A stretch of DNA of 64,000 nucleotides from DATFVJ01 sp963851085 (GCA_963851085.1 CAWKNX010000003.1:186001-250000), one strand, 5' to 3'. Positions 56,703 to 64,000 are shown, numbered from the stretch's first letter. Numbers and translations are program-made. Notes: generated by a model from the letters alone, not told the origin.

Positions 56703-59252
56703 ATGACGCTTACCGCCCTGCTGCCAGCGGCACCAGACCCGGACTCTGTATTCGACGCCTTCGCTGGCTGGGCGAAACAGCAGGGCTTCGCTCTCTACCC
56801 GCATCAAGAGGAAGCGCTCATCGAGATCGTCTCGGGCGCGAATGTGATCCTTGGCACGCCGACAGGGTCCGGCAAGAGCCTGGTGGCCGCGGGTGCGCAT
56901 TTCGCGGCGATGGCAGCTGACCGTCGCACCTTCTATACCGCACCGATCAAGGCGCTGGTATCGGAGAAGTTCTTCGCGCTCTGTGACACGTTCGGCCCGT
57001 CGAACGTCGGCATGATGACGGGCGACGCGAGCGTCAACGCGGACGCCCCGATCATCTGCTGCACCGCGGAGATCCTGGCCAACATCGCGTTGCGGGACGG
57101 TGCTCAGGCGGATGTCGGCCAGGTCGTGATGGACGAGTTCCACTTCTACGCCGATCCCGACCGTGGCTGGGCGTGGCAGGTCCCGTTGATCGAATTGCCG
57201 CGAGCGCAGTTCCTGCTGATGTCGGCGACCCTCGGGGACGTCACGAGGTTCTCCGAAGACTTGACCCGCCGCACCGGCCGCCCGACTGCGGTGGTCCGTT
57301 CCGCCGAGCGCCCGGTGCCACTGCGCTTCTCCTATGTCACGACACCACTGCACGAGACCCTCGCCGAACTGCTCGCGACCGGCCAGGCACCGGTGTACGT
57401 GGTCCACTTCACCCAGGCGGCGGCGATCGAGCAGGCCCAGGCACTGATGAGCATCAACGTGTGCAGCCGTGCGGAGAAGGACGCCATCGCCGACATGATC
57501 GGCAATTTCCGCTTCACGGCCGGTTTTGGCCGTACCCTGTCGCGGCTGGTGCGGCACGGCATCGGCGTGCACCACGCGGGCATGCTGCCCAGGTACCGGC
57601 GGTTGGTGGAGACCCTGGCGCAGGCAGGCCTGCTGAAGGTGATCTGCGGCACCGACACCCTCGGGGTGGGAATCAACGTGCCGATCCGCACGGTCGTGTT
57701 CACCGCCCTGTCCAAATACGACGGAACACGCAGCCGCCTTCTGCAGGCACGTGAGTTCCACCAGATCGCCGGGCGCGCTGGGCGGGCAGGCTACGACACG
57801 GTCGGCAGCGTGGTCGTCCAGGCGCCCGAGCACGTCGTGGAAAACGAGCGGGCGCTCGCCAAGGCGGGCGACGATCAGAAGAAACGGCGCAAGGTCATCC
57901 GCAAGAAACCGCCTGAACGATTCGTCTCCTGGGGCAAGCCCACCTTCGAGCGCCTGGTGGCCGCCGAGCCCGAGCCGCTGACGTCGAGCTTCACGGTCAG
58001 CCACGCCATGCTGCTCAACGTGATAGCCCGGCCGGGCAACGCGTTCGCCGCGATGCGGCACCTGCTGACCGACAACCACGAGGACCGCGCCGCGCAGCGG
58101 CGGCACATCAGCCATGCGATCGCGATCTACCGCGCGCTGCTCGCGGGCGGCGTGGTCGAGCGCCTGGCCGAGCCAGACGGGGAGGGCCGCTGGGTACGGC
58201 TCACCGTGGACCTGCAGTTCGACTTCGCCCTCAATCAGCCGCTGTCGCCGTTCGCCCTGGCCGCGATCGAACTGCTCGACCGCGCAGCGCCCGGTTACGC
58301 CCTCGACGTGCTTTCTGTCATCGAGGCCACCCTGGACAACCCGCGGCAGGTCCTTTCCGCGCAGCAGTTCAAGGCGCGCGGTGAGGCGGTCGCGCAGATG
58401 AAGGCAGACGGGATCGACTACGAGACCCGGCTGGATCTGCTCGATTCTGTCACGTATCCGAAGCCGCTCGCCGAGTTGCTCGACGCCGCCTACGAGATCT
58501 ACCGGCGTGGCCACCCGTGGGTCGCCGACCACGAGCTAGCGCCCAAGTCGGTGGCCCGCGACATGTACGAGCGGGCGATGACTTTCGTCGAGTACATCGG
58601 CTACTACGGCCTGTCCCGCTCCGAGGGCCTGGTCCTGCGGTACCTGGCCGACGCGTACAAGGCGCTGCGGCAGACCGTGCCTGACGAGGGGAAGACCGAC
58701 GAGCTCATCGACCTAATCGAATGGCTCGGCGAACTCGTCCGCCAGGTGGACTCCAGCCTGATCGACGAATGGGAACGGCTGCGTAATCCGTCCGACACAG
58801 CCGAGACCAGCAGAGACCGCCAGGCCGACCGGCCGCCCGCGGTCACCTCGAACATCCGGGCCTTCCGTGTGCTTGTGCGCAATGCCCTGTTCCGCCGGGT
58901 GCAGCTCGCGGCGCTGCGGCGCTATGACGACCTCGGGGCGCTCGACGCCGAGGCCGGCTGGGATGCGCAGGCGTGGGCGGATGCGATTGAGCCCTACTTT
59001 GACGAGCATGACGAGATCGGCACCGGGCCCGACGCGCGCGGGCCTGCGCTGCTGCTCATCGACATGCGGCCGGACCGCTGGGTGATCCGCCAGATCTTCG
59101 ATGACCCGGCGGGCGACCACGACTGGGGGATCAGCGCCGAGGTCGACCTGGCCGCCTCCGATGAGGCGGGCACGGCCGTCCTGCGGGTAACCGACGTCGG
59201 CCAGCTGCAAGGAATAACCGCGGTGGCCGACGCCGACCGGCCATTGAGCTGA
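56703..59252 (+). CDS. Ski2-like DEAD/DEAH-box helicase, DUF3516 family
   Basis: An 849-residue superfamily 2 helicase. ATG 56703 is preceded by GGAG; the frame is open far upstream through the 20-bp repeats, but similarity begins here (FAGWAKQQGFALYPHQEEAL). Motif I is GTPTGSGKSLVAAG, motif II D-E-F-H (VVMDEFHFYADP), motif III LLMSATLGD, motif IV-VI GVHHAGMLPRYRRLVE, GTDTLGVGINVPI and QIAGRAGRAGYDT. After residue 450 is the actinobacterial DUF3516 region. It probably unwinds RNA or DNA in decay or repair. A monocistronic gene. Confidence 0.94.
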   Translation: MTLTALLPAAPDPDSVFDAFAGWAKQQGFALYPHQEEALIEIVSGANVILGTPTGSGKSLVAAGAHFAAMAADRRTFYTAPIKALVSEKFFALCDTFGPSNVGMMTGDASVNADAPIICCTAEILANIALRDGAQADVGQVVMDEFHFYADPDRGWAWQVPLIELPRAQFLLMSATLGDVTRFSEDLTRRTGRPTAVVRSAERPVPLRFSYVTTPLHETLAELLATGQAPVYVVHFTQAAAIEQAQALMSINVCSRAEKDAIADMIGNFRFTAGFGRTLSRLVRHGIGVHHAGMLPRYRRLVETLAQAGLLKVICGTDTLGVGINVPIRTVVFTALSKYDGTRSRLLQAREFHQIAGRAGRAGYDTVGSVVVQAPEHVVENERALAKAGDDQKKRRKVIRKKPPERFVSWGKPTFERLVAAEPEPLTSSFTVSHAMLLNVIARPGNAFAAMRHLLTDNHEDRAAQRRHISHAIAIYRALLAGGVVERLAEPDGEGRWVRLTVDLQFDFALNQPLSPFALAAIELLDRAAPGYALDVLSVIEATLDNPRQVLSAQQFKARGEAVAQMKADGIDYETRLDLLDSVTYPKPLAELLDAAYEIYRRGHPWVADHELAPKSVARDMYERAMTFVEYIGYYGLSRSEGLVLRYLADAYKALRQTVPDEGKTDELIDLIEWLGELVRQVDSSLIDEWERLRNPSDTAETSRDRQADRPPAVTSNIRAFRVLVRNALFRRVQLAALRRYDDLGALDAEAGWDAQAWADAIEPYFDEHDEIGTGPDARGPALLLIDMRPDRWVIRQIFDDPAGDHDWGISAEVDLAASDEAGTAVLRVTDVGQLQGITAVADADRPLS

Positions 59253-59292
59253 CCCAGCCACCGGGAATCGGCTCTGCGCCTCGAGCTGGATT

Positions 59293-59679
59293 TCAGCCTT
59301 CAGCGTGCTGGGCGTGGCCAGGCGCGAAAGGCTGGTAAACGTAGAATATGGTGCAGGGCTGTGAACCGATGGTCACGGTATGGTGATCCGCGCCAGGTGG
59401 CACGAACGCGTAGGAGCCAGAGCTCACCTCATGTCCCGCGACGCGCGCTTGCCCCTCGATGATCCAGGCGTGCTGTGCCGCGGCGGGTTGCATATGACCC
59501 GCGTTTTCGGCGCCGGGCTGCAGCCGCATCAAACCGACGATCATGTCGCCGGATTCTGATTTCCAGAGAACCTTGTTGGCGATGCGGCCGTCGCCGTGCA
59601 GCGGTACCCACTCGATCGCCTGAAGGTCGACGCTTGTGAGAACCGTTACCCCGTCGCTGACCGTTGCTGAGTCGGACAT
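59293..59679 (-). CDS. Cupin-domain protein (second)
   Basis: A 128-residue cupin. Metal motif 1 is around residues 62-75 (GHMQPAAAQHAWIIEGQARV) and motif 2 near 95-106 (VPPGADHHTVTIG). It differs from the cupin at 20974 in order and sequence. It converges with the helicase gene (gap 40 bp). A perfect inverted repeat lies 25 bp upstream of the ATG (59705-59757) and could be an operator. Confidence 0.88.
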   Translation of the reverse strand: MSDSATVSDGVTVLTSVDLQAIEWVPLHGDGRIANKVLWKSESGDMIVGLMRLQPGAENAGHMQPAAAQHAWIIEGQARVAGHEVSSGSYAFVPPGADHHTVTIGSQPCTIFYVYQPFAPGHAQHAEG

Positions 59680-59704
59680 CTCAGATGAACCTCACCTGTC
59701 GCTC

Positions 59705-59757
59705 GCGCATTCTTCGGCCTGGGGGCGCCCAAAGCGGCCCCAGGCCGAAGAATGCGC
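59705..59757. repeat. Perfect inverted repeat, 20-bp arms, upstream of cupin gene
   Basis: Arms at 59705-59724 and 59738-59757 (GCGCATTCTTCGGCCTGGGG and complement) match exactly around a 13-base loop. The element begins 25 bp before the cupin start codon on the minus strand, so it would be in its leader or promoter. Confidence 0.9.
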
Positions 59758-59828
59758 TCACCCGGATGAGCGGGTCAAGGCACGGTGATCCAGGAACCCG
59801 AGGAGATCGCCGGTTTGCCTGGGTTCGC

Positions 59829-59898
59829 GTTGATGAATGGCCCGTGAGGGCGCTATCGCACGACTATCAATGCGTACCATCTGGTCTGCTTCAAGATC
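59829..59898 (-). repeat. Dispersed repeat, copy c
   Basis: The minus strand aligns over about 70 bp with copy b at 51559-51630 and over its last part with copy a at 7833-7887. The encoded reading VRIDSRAIAPSRAIHQ is shared in part. The surrounding 770-bp gap holds an inverted repeat and a flavodoxin-like remnant but no complete gene. Confidence 0.55.
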
Positions 59899-60022
59899 AA
59901 CTTCGGGCTGCGAAGGGTGATTCGTAGCGACAGCAATGGCCCATGGGTGCGGCTCCGTTGCCGGGACGTCGGGCACCACAGCACGCATTCCCGGGAAAGC
60001 GGTCGGGCCGAGCTTGATCGAT

Positions 60023-60058
60023 GTGACCTGGCCGTTGCTATCGCAACGGCCAGGTCAC
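60023..60058. repeat. Perfect inverted repeat, 16-bp arms
   Basis: Arms 60023-60038 and 60043-60058 (GTGACCTGGCCGTTGC and complement) surround a TATC loop; pairing extends a few bases further with one T/C mismatch. It lies downstream of the minus-strand flavodoxin-like remnant. As RNA it is a strong hairpin without a U-tract. Confidence 0.9.
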
Positions 60059-60217
60059 GTCCATGGCAGCGCGCGCGCCAGCCCGGACCATCACGGGACT
60101 AAGCCCCCCAGACCGACCAGCCACCCCAACCACCTCAGTGCCTCCGCAAGAGCCACGCCATTGCTGCTGTGGCAGCGCCCCCGCGGGCCATCGATCCTGG
60201 CCGTCGCGGCGCTATCT

Positions 60218-60437
60218 CTAGTCGGGGTCGTCGAAGTCGAAGCGACAGCCCGCGCCCCATCGCGAGCGCTGGTTGCCGTGTGCGGGGATGCCGCCCACGT
60301 CCTTCAGCATGCGGGCCAGTCGATCAGTCCCTCGGTGTGGCTGCGTTCTGGTGAGCGCTTGAGTGTGCAGTTGATGAAGAGCGCACGAAGGTCATCGAAT
60401 CGCCATGGCAGCGTGCTCGCGGCGTCGGGCTGCGTCA
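60218..60437 (-). pseudogene. Flavodoxin/NADPH-FMN reductase-like gene with internal deletion
   Basis: From ATG 60437 the minus strand reads LRALFINCTLKRSPERSHTE then GLID, the N-terminus (FMN phosphate loop) of an actinobacterial flavodoxin-family NADPH-dependent FMN reductase. At about 60314-60321 it jumps frame and continues ARMLKDVGGIPAHGNQRSRW, then GAGCRFDFDDPD, the family's C-terminus, to TAG 60218. Some 120 or more residues between are missing. The pattern (start and end of a gene directly joined) is the same as in the flavin oxidoreductase at 22274-22923. Confidence 0.8.
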
Positions 60438-60527
60438 TTGGCCCCCCTGGGCCAGTCGCATAATGTAATTTGATTATTACTTAGCGTGATCACAGCGTGA
60501 GAGAACATTCCAAGTCTGGGGGGATAA

Positions 60528-61259
60528 GTGACACTTAGGAAGATCTTGGCGTTGTCTCTGGCCGGAGCTGCCATGCTCATGCTCATTGGCGCGATGCCGT
60601 TCGTGCGCACGGCATCGGCCTGGGGCGTTTCGCGGCCGCATACGCCTCATCCGGCTGGCGCCGCGGCCCAGCATCGGGCAAAAGCCCGGAAGCAGGCGCT
60701 GCTCGGGGAGTGCTCCGCCGCGTACTTCCACGGCGACCCACGGCTCGGACCGGCGCGGCTCCCTGCCACCGGCAACGTAGGTGCGGAGCTCTCCGGATAC
60801 CTGCGTACCGGCAGCCTGAGCGCGGGGCGGTTCCTCGCCACCTTCTGGAACCCGGCCGCCAATGCCGGTCAGGGCGGGTGGCTCTATCCGCCTGACGATG
60901 GTTACGTGGTCGGCCCGAACGGCCGCGCCGAGCAGGGAAGGACGCGCCTGTTCCCGGGTCAGGACATCGATCGTTTCGGCAGTGAATACGGGACGTTCCT
61001 CAGCCCAGAGGGCATTCCCTACAGCGCGAGGTCGATTCCGCCGCAGAGCCTCGATGGCATTCCCGCGGCTGCGTGTGACTATCACAGGTACCGGGTTATC
61101 AAGAGCTTCACCGTGGAGTCCGGGCCGATCGCGCCCTGGTTCGGCCAGCCAGGTCACGGCTGGCAGTACCAGCTCGACCCCGCGCTTGTCCCGAACAATC
61201 CGGCCGGGCTCAACGTCATGTGGCTCGTCGCCAACGGCTACGTGCGGCCGCTTGGGTAG
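60528..61259 (+). CDS. Secreted TNT-domain protein (probable NAD+ glycohydrolase toxin)
   Basis: A 243-residue protein with a Sec signal peptide (basic TLRK, hydrophobic ILALSLAGAAMLMLIGAM, cleavage after TASA at residue 31). Residues 85-243 match the TNT domain (tuberculosis necrotizing toxin, as in CpnT): GGWLYPPDDGYVVGPNG, FPGQDIDRFGSEYGTFLSP, IPYSARSIPP and WFGQPGHGWQYQ, where the family has its catalytic Gln. CpnT TNT hydrolyses NAD+. Unlike CpnT there is no channel domain or WXG region, and no immunity-factor gene follows in the 290 bp downstream. GTG 60528 is preceded by GGGGGG. Confidence 0.88.
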   Translation: MTLRKILALSLAGAAMLMLIGAMPFVRTASAWGVSRPHTPHPAGAAAQHRAKARKQALLGECSAAYFHGDPRLGPARLPATGNVGAELSGYLRTGSLSAGRFLATFWNPAANAGQGGWLYPPDDGYVVGPNGRAEQGRTRLFPGQDIDRFGSEYGTFLSPEGIPYSARSIPPQSLDGIPAAACDYHRYRVIKSFTVESGPIAPWFGQPGHGWQYQLDPALVPNNPAGLNVMWLVANGYVRPLG

Positions 61260-61548
61260 CTGCGGTCCACTGCCGCGCCGGCACCCGAGGGCACAGCGCA
61301 GGATGGCGCCGCTCCCCGGCATTGCGCCGAGTGCGCCGCTTCCGGGGCATAGCGTCCGGATGGCGCCGCTCCCGTGGGCTCCGCGCCCTGGGCGCCGCCC
61401 ACGGGGCCGGCGCGGCTTCCGCTCCATGGCGGCCGGCTGCCCGGTAACAGCTCACCGGTTGCTGGGTAGGCTTTGATCATGGACTCCCTGCTGTCTCGCT
61501 GGCATCCGCCAGGAGCGTCGCCATTGCGGCAACGGGCACATCGCGGCG

Positions 61549-61947
61549 GTGCGCGCGGCCGTGGATAGAGACCGGGTCGCGGGCTGGGTCGCGGCGTACG
61601 AACACGCCTGGCGGGCACCTGGGACGGCCGCGCTGGAAGGGATCTTCACCCCAGCCGCCGTCTACGCCCAGGGGCCCTACGACGAGCCGAGCCGTGGGCT
61701 CGCTGCGATCGAGCGCATGTGGGAGGCGGAGCGCGACGGCCCCGACGAGGTCTTCGAGATGACCGCCGGCATCGTCGCGGTCGACGGTGATACCGCGGTC
61801 GTCAGGGTGGCTGTCCACTACGGCGATCCGGTCACGCAGGAGTATCTCGACCTTTGGGTCATCCGGTTCGCCGACGACGGGCGCTGCGCCTCCTTCGAGG
61901 AGTGGCCGTTCTGGCCTGGGCAGCCATTCGCGACCCAGTCCGGCTAA
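61549..61947 (+). CDS. SnoaL-like / NTF2-fold protein
   Basis: A 132-residue protein of the NTF2/SnoaL-like superfamily: VAGWVAAYEHAWRAPGTAAL, GIFTPAAVYAQGPYDEPSRG, LAAIERMWE and a C-terminal beta-sheet with VRVAVHYGDPVTQEYLDLWV. Members are polyketide cyclases, isomerases or small binding proteins; no activity can be assigned. GTG 61549 is used for lack of a better start. Confidence 0.85.
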   Translation: MRAAVDRDRVAGWVAAYEHAWRAPGTAALEGIFTPAAVYAQGPYDEPSRGLAAIERMWEAERDGPDEVFEMTAGIVAVDGDTAVVRVAVHYGDPVTQEYLDLWVIRFADDGRCASFEEWPFWPGQPFATQSG

Positions 61948-62064
61948 CGTCACACCGGTGTAGCAGCAAACGCCCGGACCGGAATCTTGCCGGCCGCATC
62001 ACCCGGTGGTTCATGTGAGGAGAACCGGCCGCCAGAATGTCATGACCCCGCGAGAGCATGGGAA

Positions 62065-62092
62065 AAGCCTGCGTAACGGCTCACGCAGGCTT
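62065..62092 (-). terminator. Probable intrinsic terminator of lsr2
   Basis: A 10-bp perfect stem (AAGCCTGCGT and complement) around an 8-base loop. Read on the minus strand, downstream of lsr2, the stem is followed by TTTT, fitting an intrinsic terminator. On the plus strand the same stem is followed by TTGTTG, so it might serve the SnoaL-like gene as well. Confidence 0.65.
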
Positions 62093-62136
62093 GTTGCTTC
62101 CACATTGTGGAACGGCTAACTGCAGGAGCACATACC

Positions 62137-62168
62137 GCCGGGGCTCAGGTTCTTACCAGAGCCCCGGC
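62137..62168 (-). terminator. Hairpin just after lsr2
   Basis: Arms GCCGGGGCTC (62137-62146) and GAGCCCCGGC (62159-62168) form a 10-bp stem that begins 11 bases after the lsr2 stop. There is no U-tract, so the element at 62065-62092 is the better terminator; the two may act in tandem. Confidence 0.55.
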
Positions 62169-62178
62169 GAGTGCCGTT

Positions 62179-62517
62179 TCAGCGTGCAGACTCATACTCC
62201 GCCACGATAGAGGCGGGGATACGGCCACGCTCGTTCACTTTGAGACCGCGGCTCTTCGCCCACTCGCGGATCTGGGCACTTTGCTGACGCCCCGCGCTTG
62301 CCTGCGGCTGGCGCTTGCGCGCGCGGCCCGGCGCCGATGCACGCCGTGCATGCTCAACGAACGGGCTGATCTTGTCACGCAGCTCCTTGGCATGCTCGGT
62401 GCACGCGTCGATCTCATAGGCGGTGCCATCGAATGAGAAGACGACAGTCTCCTGACCTTCGGCCTCGCCAGTGTGAGGCAGGTCACAGATGACCGACACC
62501 TGTACTTTCTGAGCCAT
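62179..62517 (-). CDS. lsr2: Lsr2 nucleoid-associated protein
   Basis: A 112-residue Lsr2, the actinobacterial H-NS analogue that coats A/T-rich, often foreign DNA and represses it. The N-terminal dimerisation domain is residues 1-60 (MAQKVQVSVICDLPHTGEAE), followed by a basic linker and the C-terminal DNA-binding domain with R97-G-R99 in NERGRIPASIVAEY, the AT-hook-like minor-groove contact. Length and motif spacing are those of mycobacterial Lsr2. AGGAGAGAG precedes ATG 62517, and a promoter is visible upstream (62578-62605). Confidence 0.97.
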   Translation of the reverse strand: MAQKVQVSVICDLPHTGEAEGQETVVFSFDGTAYEIDACTEHAKELRDKISPFVEHARRASAPGRARKRQPQASAGRQQSAQIREWAKSRGLKVNERGRIPASIVAEYESAR

Positions 62518-62577
62518 TGCTCTCTCCTGACGTCCGGCTGTGCTTGGTTGTCCAATATTGTTAAACCAGCAATGGAA

Positions 62578-62605
62578 AGATTATCCGTGCGGAATCGATT
62601 GTCAA
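62578..62605 (-). promoter_or_regulatory. lsr2: Probable sigma-70-type promoter of lsr2
   Basis: On the minus strand TTGACA (62600-62605 on the given strand) is followed 16 bases later by TAATCT (62578-62583), about 60 bp upstream of the lsr2 start codon. Both hexamers fit the housekeeping consensus, and the DNA around is unusually A/T-rich (TCAATCTTCTCGTATTGG), a context to which Lsr2 itself may bind for autoregulation. Confidence 0.7.
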
Positions 62606-62695
62606 GTCAATCTTCTCGTATTGGCCTACTTCACGTCCGCGCCCGCGTCTGGCCGGCTCATCTCTTTGTGAGTCTGATGCCTGCTCAGGCTATCT

Positions 62696-62877
62696 AGTGG
62701 TCTGTAAGAGGAGTCTTCTTTGACTCTGCAGTCCACGACAACGCCCAGGCAGGCACCTCGCGGCGGCGTTGTCGTCGTCGCGCGTAGGAACCACGAAGCT
62801 CTCCTCGAAGACCGGCAGAGCCTTGCGATGCACCCACCTGGACGCCGTTCGCTCAAAGGACCCCCTTACAGACCACT
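62696..62877. mobile_element. MITE-like element with terminal inverted repeats
   Basis: A 182-bp segment begins and ends with the inverted repeat AGTGGTCTGTAAG (13 bp perfect, then G-rich partial match). It lies between lsr2 and the transporter gene. No transposase frame fits. No clear target-site duplication flanks it. The inside has CGGCGGCGTTGTCGTCGTCG and no family that I can identify. Size, ends and position fit a miniature inverted-repeat transposable element, or the ends of a deleted insertion sequence. Confidence 0.55.
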
Positions 62878-62907
62878 TGCAGCCACTTGTCTGCGGTCTA
62901 ATGGGGT

Positions 62908-64000
62908 ATGTCTGCGAACCCGGTGCCGCGGCCGGTGCGGTTCGGGTACGGCCCCGGCTCATTCTGCACCGGTACCTTCAGCACGGTCCCGGGCCCGCTG
63001 CTGCTTTACTACCTGACAGACGTGCTCGGGGTTCGCGCGGTGATCGCCGGGCCGGCCGTGTTCGTGCCAAAGGCGTGGGATCTGTTCATCAATCCCTTGG
63101 TCGGCAGGCTGTCCGACGCCACCCGATCACAGCACGGACCGCGCCGCCCGTGGCTGCTCGCCGGCACGGCCACGCTGCCCATGTGTTTCGCGCTGACGTT
63201 CATCGGCCTGCCGCTGACCGGAGTGTGCGCCGGGCCTTATGTCGGTGTGGCCTTCTTGCTCGCCTCGACCGGTTACGCGCTTTTCGAGGTGCCTTACAAG
63301 GCGATGCCCGCCGAGATGACCAGTGACTACCACGAGCAGTCGGCGCTGCTGACCTGGCGGATGGTTTTCCTCGGCGTCGCCATCCTGGTGTCCGGCGCCT
63401 TGCGCCCGGTATCGCGAGCGCCGTGGGCGGCGTGGCGGGTTACCGGGTGATGGGTTTGGTCATGGCGGCCGTGCTCGCGGTCTCGATGGTGGCAACGTTC
63501 GCCGGCACCCGGAAGGCGCCGCAGGGCGGCCGCGGCGCCCACGGGCAAGCCGAGCCCTCGCTGCGCGCGCAGCTCGCCGTGATCCGCGCCAACAGGACGT
63601 TCCGCCTGCTGCTCTGGTTCAGCTGCGCGCAGATGCTCGCCGCAGGCCTGATGCTGGCGGCCGCGCCGTACTTCGCGACCTACATCCTGCACGACCCGAA
63701 CGCCGTGACGCCGCTGTTCGTCTGCCTCGTGGGTCCGATTCTGGTCACGATGCCGCCGTGGAAAGGCATCTCGCGGCGGGTGGAGAAGCGGGGTGCGATG
63801 GTCGCGCCGCCACACTGTTCCTCGTCGGCTCGGCCGCGCTTGTGGCCACGCCGGTGTTCGGCTCACCATTCGCTTACGCCTGTGTCCTGGTCATCGGCAT
63901 CGGATATGCCGGGCTCCAGATGCTGCCGGGCGGGCCGTCAGGCAGAGGCGCGGAGGACAAGCTCGGTGCCGAAGACCGTACATCTCGGTCCCCGTTCGGC
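62908..64000 (+). pseudogene. GPH/MFS-type sugar-cation symporter, frameshifted and cut by the window edge
   Basis: From ATG 62908 the protein begins with the GPH signature (TFSTVPGPLLLYYLTDVLGV, then PKAWDLFINPLVGRLSDATR) and several helices. After ILVSGAL at about 63395-63405 the similarity continues in the next frame (APGIASAVGGVAGYRVMGLV), consistent with one C missing from a C-run. At about 63796-63805 it shifts again (AATLFLVGSAALVATPVFGS). Beyond LQMLPGG the match becomes unclear before the window ends. Two indels in 400 bp point either to decay or sequence errors. Intact, it would be a 12-helix cytoplasmic-membrane transporter for glycosides or similar. Confidence 0.75.

Noticed and set aside
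56241..58532. 763-codon open frame on the minus strand
   Set aside because: Antisense to the helicase gene and continuing through the 20-bp repeats; no domain visible.
1..64000. tRNA or rRNA genes
   Set aside because: I looked for T-loop-like GGTTCGAATCC patterns with matching acceptor stems and saw none; a covariance search would be needed to be sure.

Overview
The window is high-GC actinobacterial chromosome. The lineage call rests on an Lsr2 nucleoid protein, mycothiol-linked families (a PIG-L/Mca-like amidase and a maleylpyruvate-isomerase-like protein), a DUF574 SAM methyltransferase, a DUF3068 (PorA-type) membrane protein, a WS/DGAT acyltransferase, a stand-alone LigD-type polymerase, an ECF sigma factor of the DUF6596 class and a TNT-domain secreted toxin. 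A Streptosporangiales-like organism would fit, but I cannot fix the genus. No rRNA, tRNA, CRISPR array, prophage or intact transposase was recognised.

Layout. 0-11.6 kb: a WYL regulator (cut by the left edge), a beta-lactamase-fold hydrolase, exonuclease III, a large unrecognised protein of atypical composition, a RibD-C/DHFR-like reductase, a WS/DGAT, an MFS exporter and a DUF574 methyltransferase. 11.6-21.4 kb: pentapeptide-repeat protein, Tat-exported GH127-like glycosidase, DinB-like protein, LigD polymerase, FAD oxidoreductase, DUF1330 protein, acyl-CoA dehydrogenase and a cupin. 21.5-32.8 kb: a translationally coupled operon (MddA-like methyltransferase, flavin oxidoreductase, hotdog protein) in which two of three genes are broken, then an alpha/beta-hydrolase-LuxR regulator, amidase, ECF sigma factor, secreted M1-like peptidase, a second beta-lactamase-fold hydrolase and a frameshifted PIG-L deacetylase. 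32.8-46.9 kb: amidohydrolase, two divergent SpoU RNA methyltransferases, oligopeptidase B, GNAT, LysE exporter, a tiny zinc-finger protein, a methyltransferase, an MhuD-like monooxygenase, a large NB-ARC LuxR regulator and the DUF3068 protein. 46.9-51.6 kb is gene-poor and repeat-rich, with a HTH-Sel1 protein, a His-rich repeat protein overlapping its start, a 53-residue basic protein and an orphan class III cyclase-like protein. 51.8-56.2 kb is a five- to six-gene, stop/start-overlapping DUF4129 - repeat protein - membrane protein - MoxR - DUF58 - membrane protein operon. 56.7-64 kb: a Ski2-like DUF3516 helicase, cupin, secreted TNT toxin, SnoaL-like protein, lsr2, a MITE-like element and a broken GPH-type transporter at the right edge.

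Two things stand out beyond the gene list. First, gene decay is unusually common: short recognisable pieces of SHOCT, SAM methyltransferase, aldehyde dehydrogenase, aldo/keto reductase, EthD and GNAT genes lie between intact genes; two more genes (flavin oxidoreductase, flavodoxin-like reductase) have lost their middle; and at least four otherwise conserved genes carry single frameshifts. Either the chromosome is littered with remnants or part of the frameshifts are sequence errors. Second, intergenic DNA holds a set of long perfect inverted repeats, two of which share ends and core but differ in the middle with both arms matching, plus many tandem minisatellites. Minisatellites inside proposed genes have unit lengths divisible by three (12, 18, 24 bp); most outside genes do not (8, 11, 14, 20 bp).
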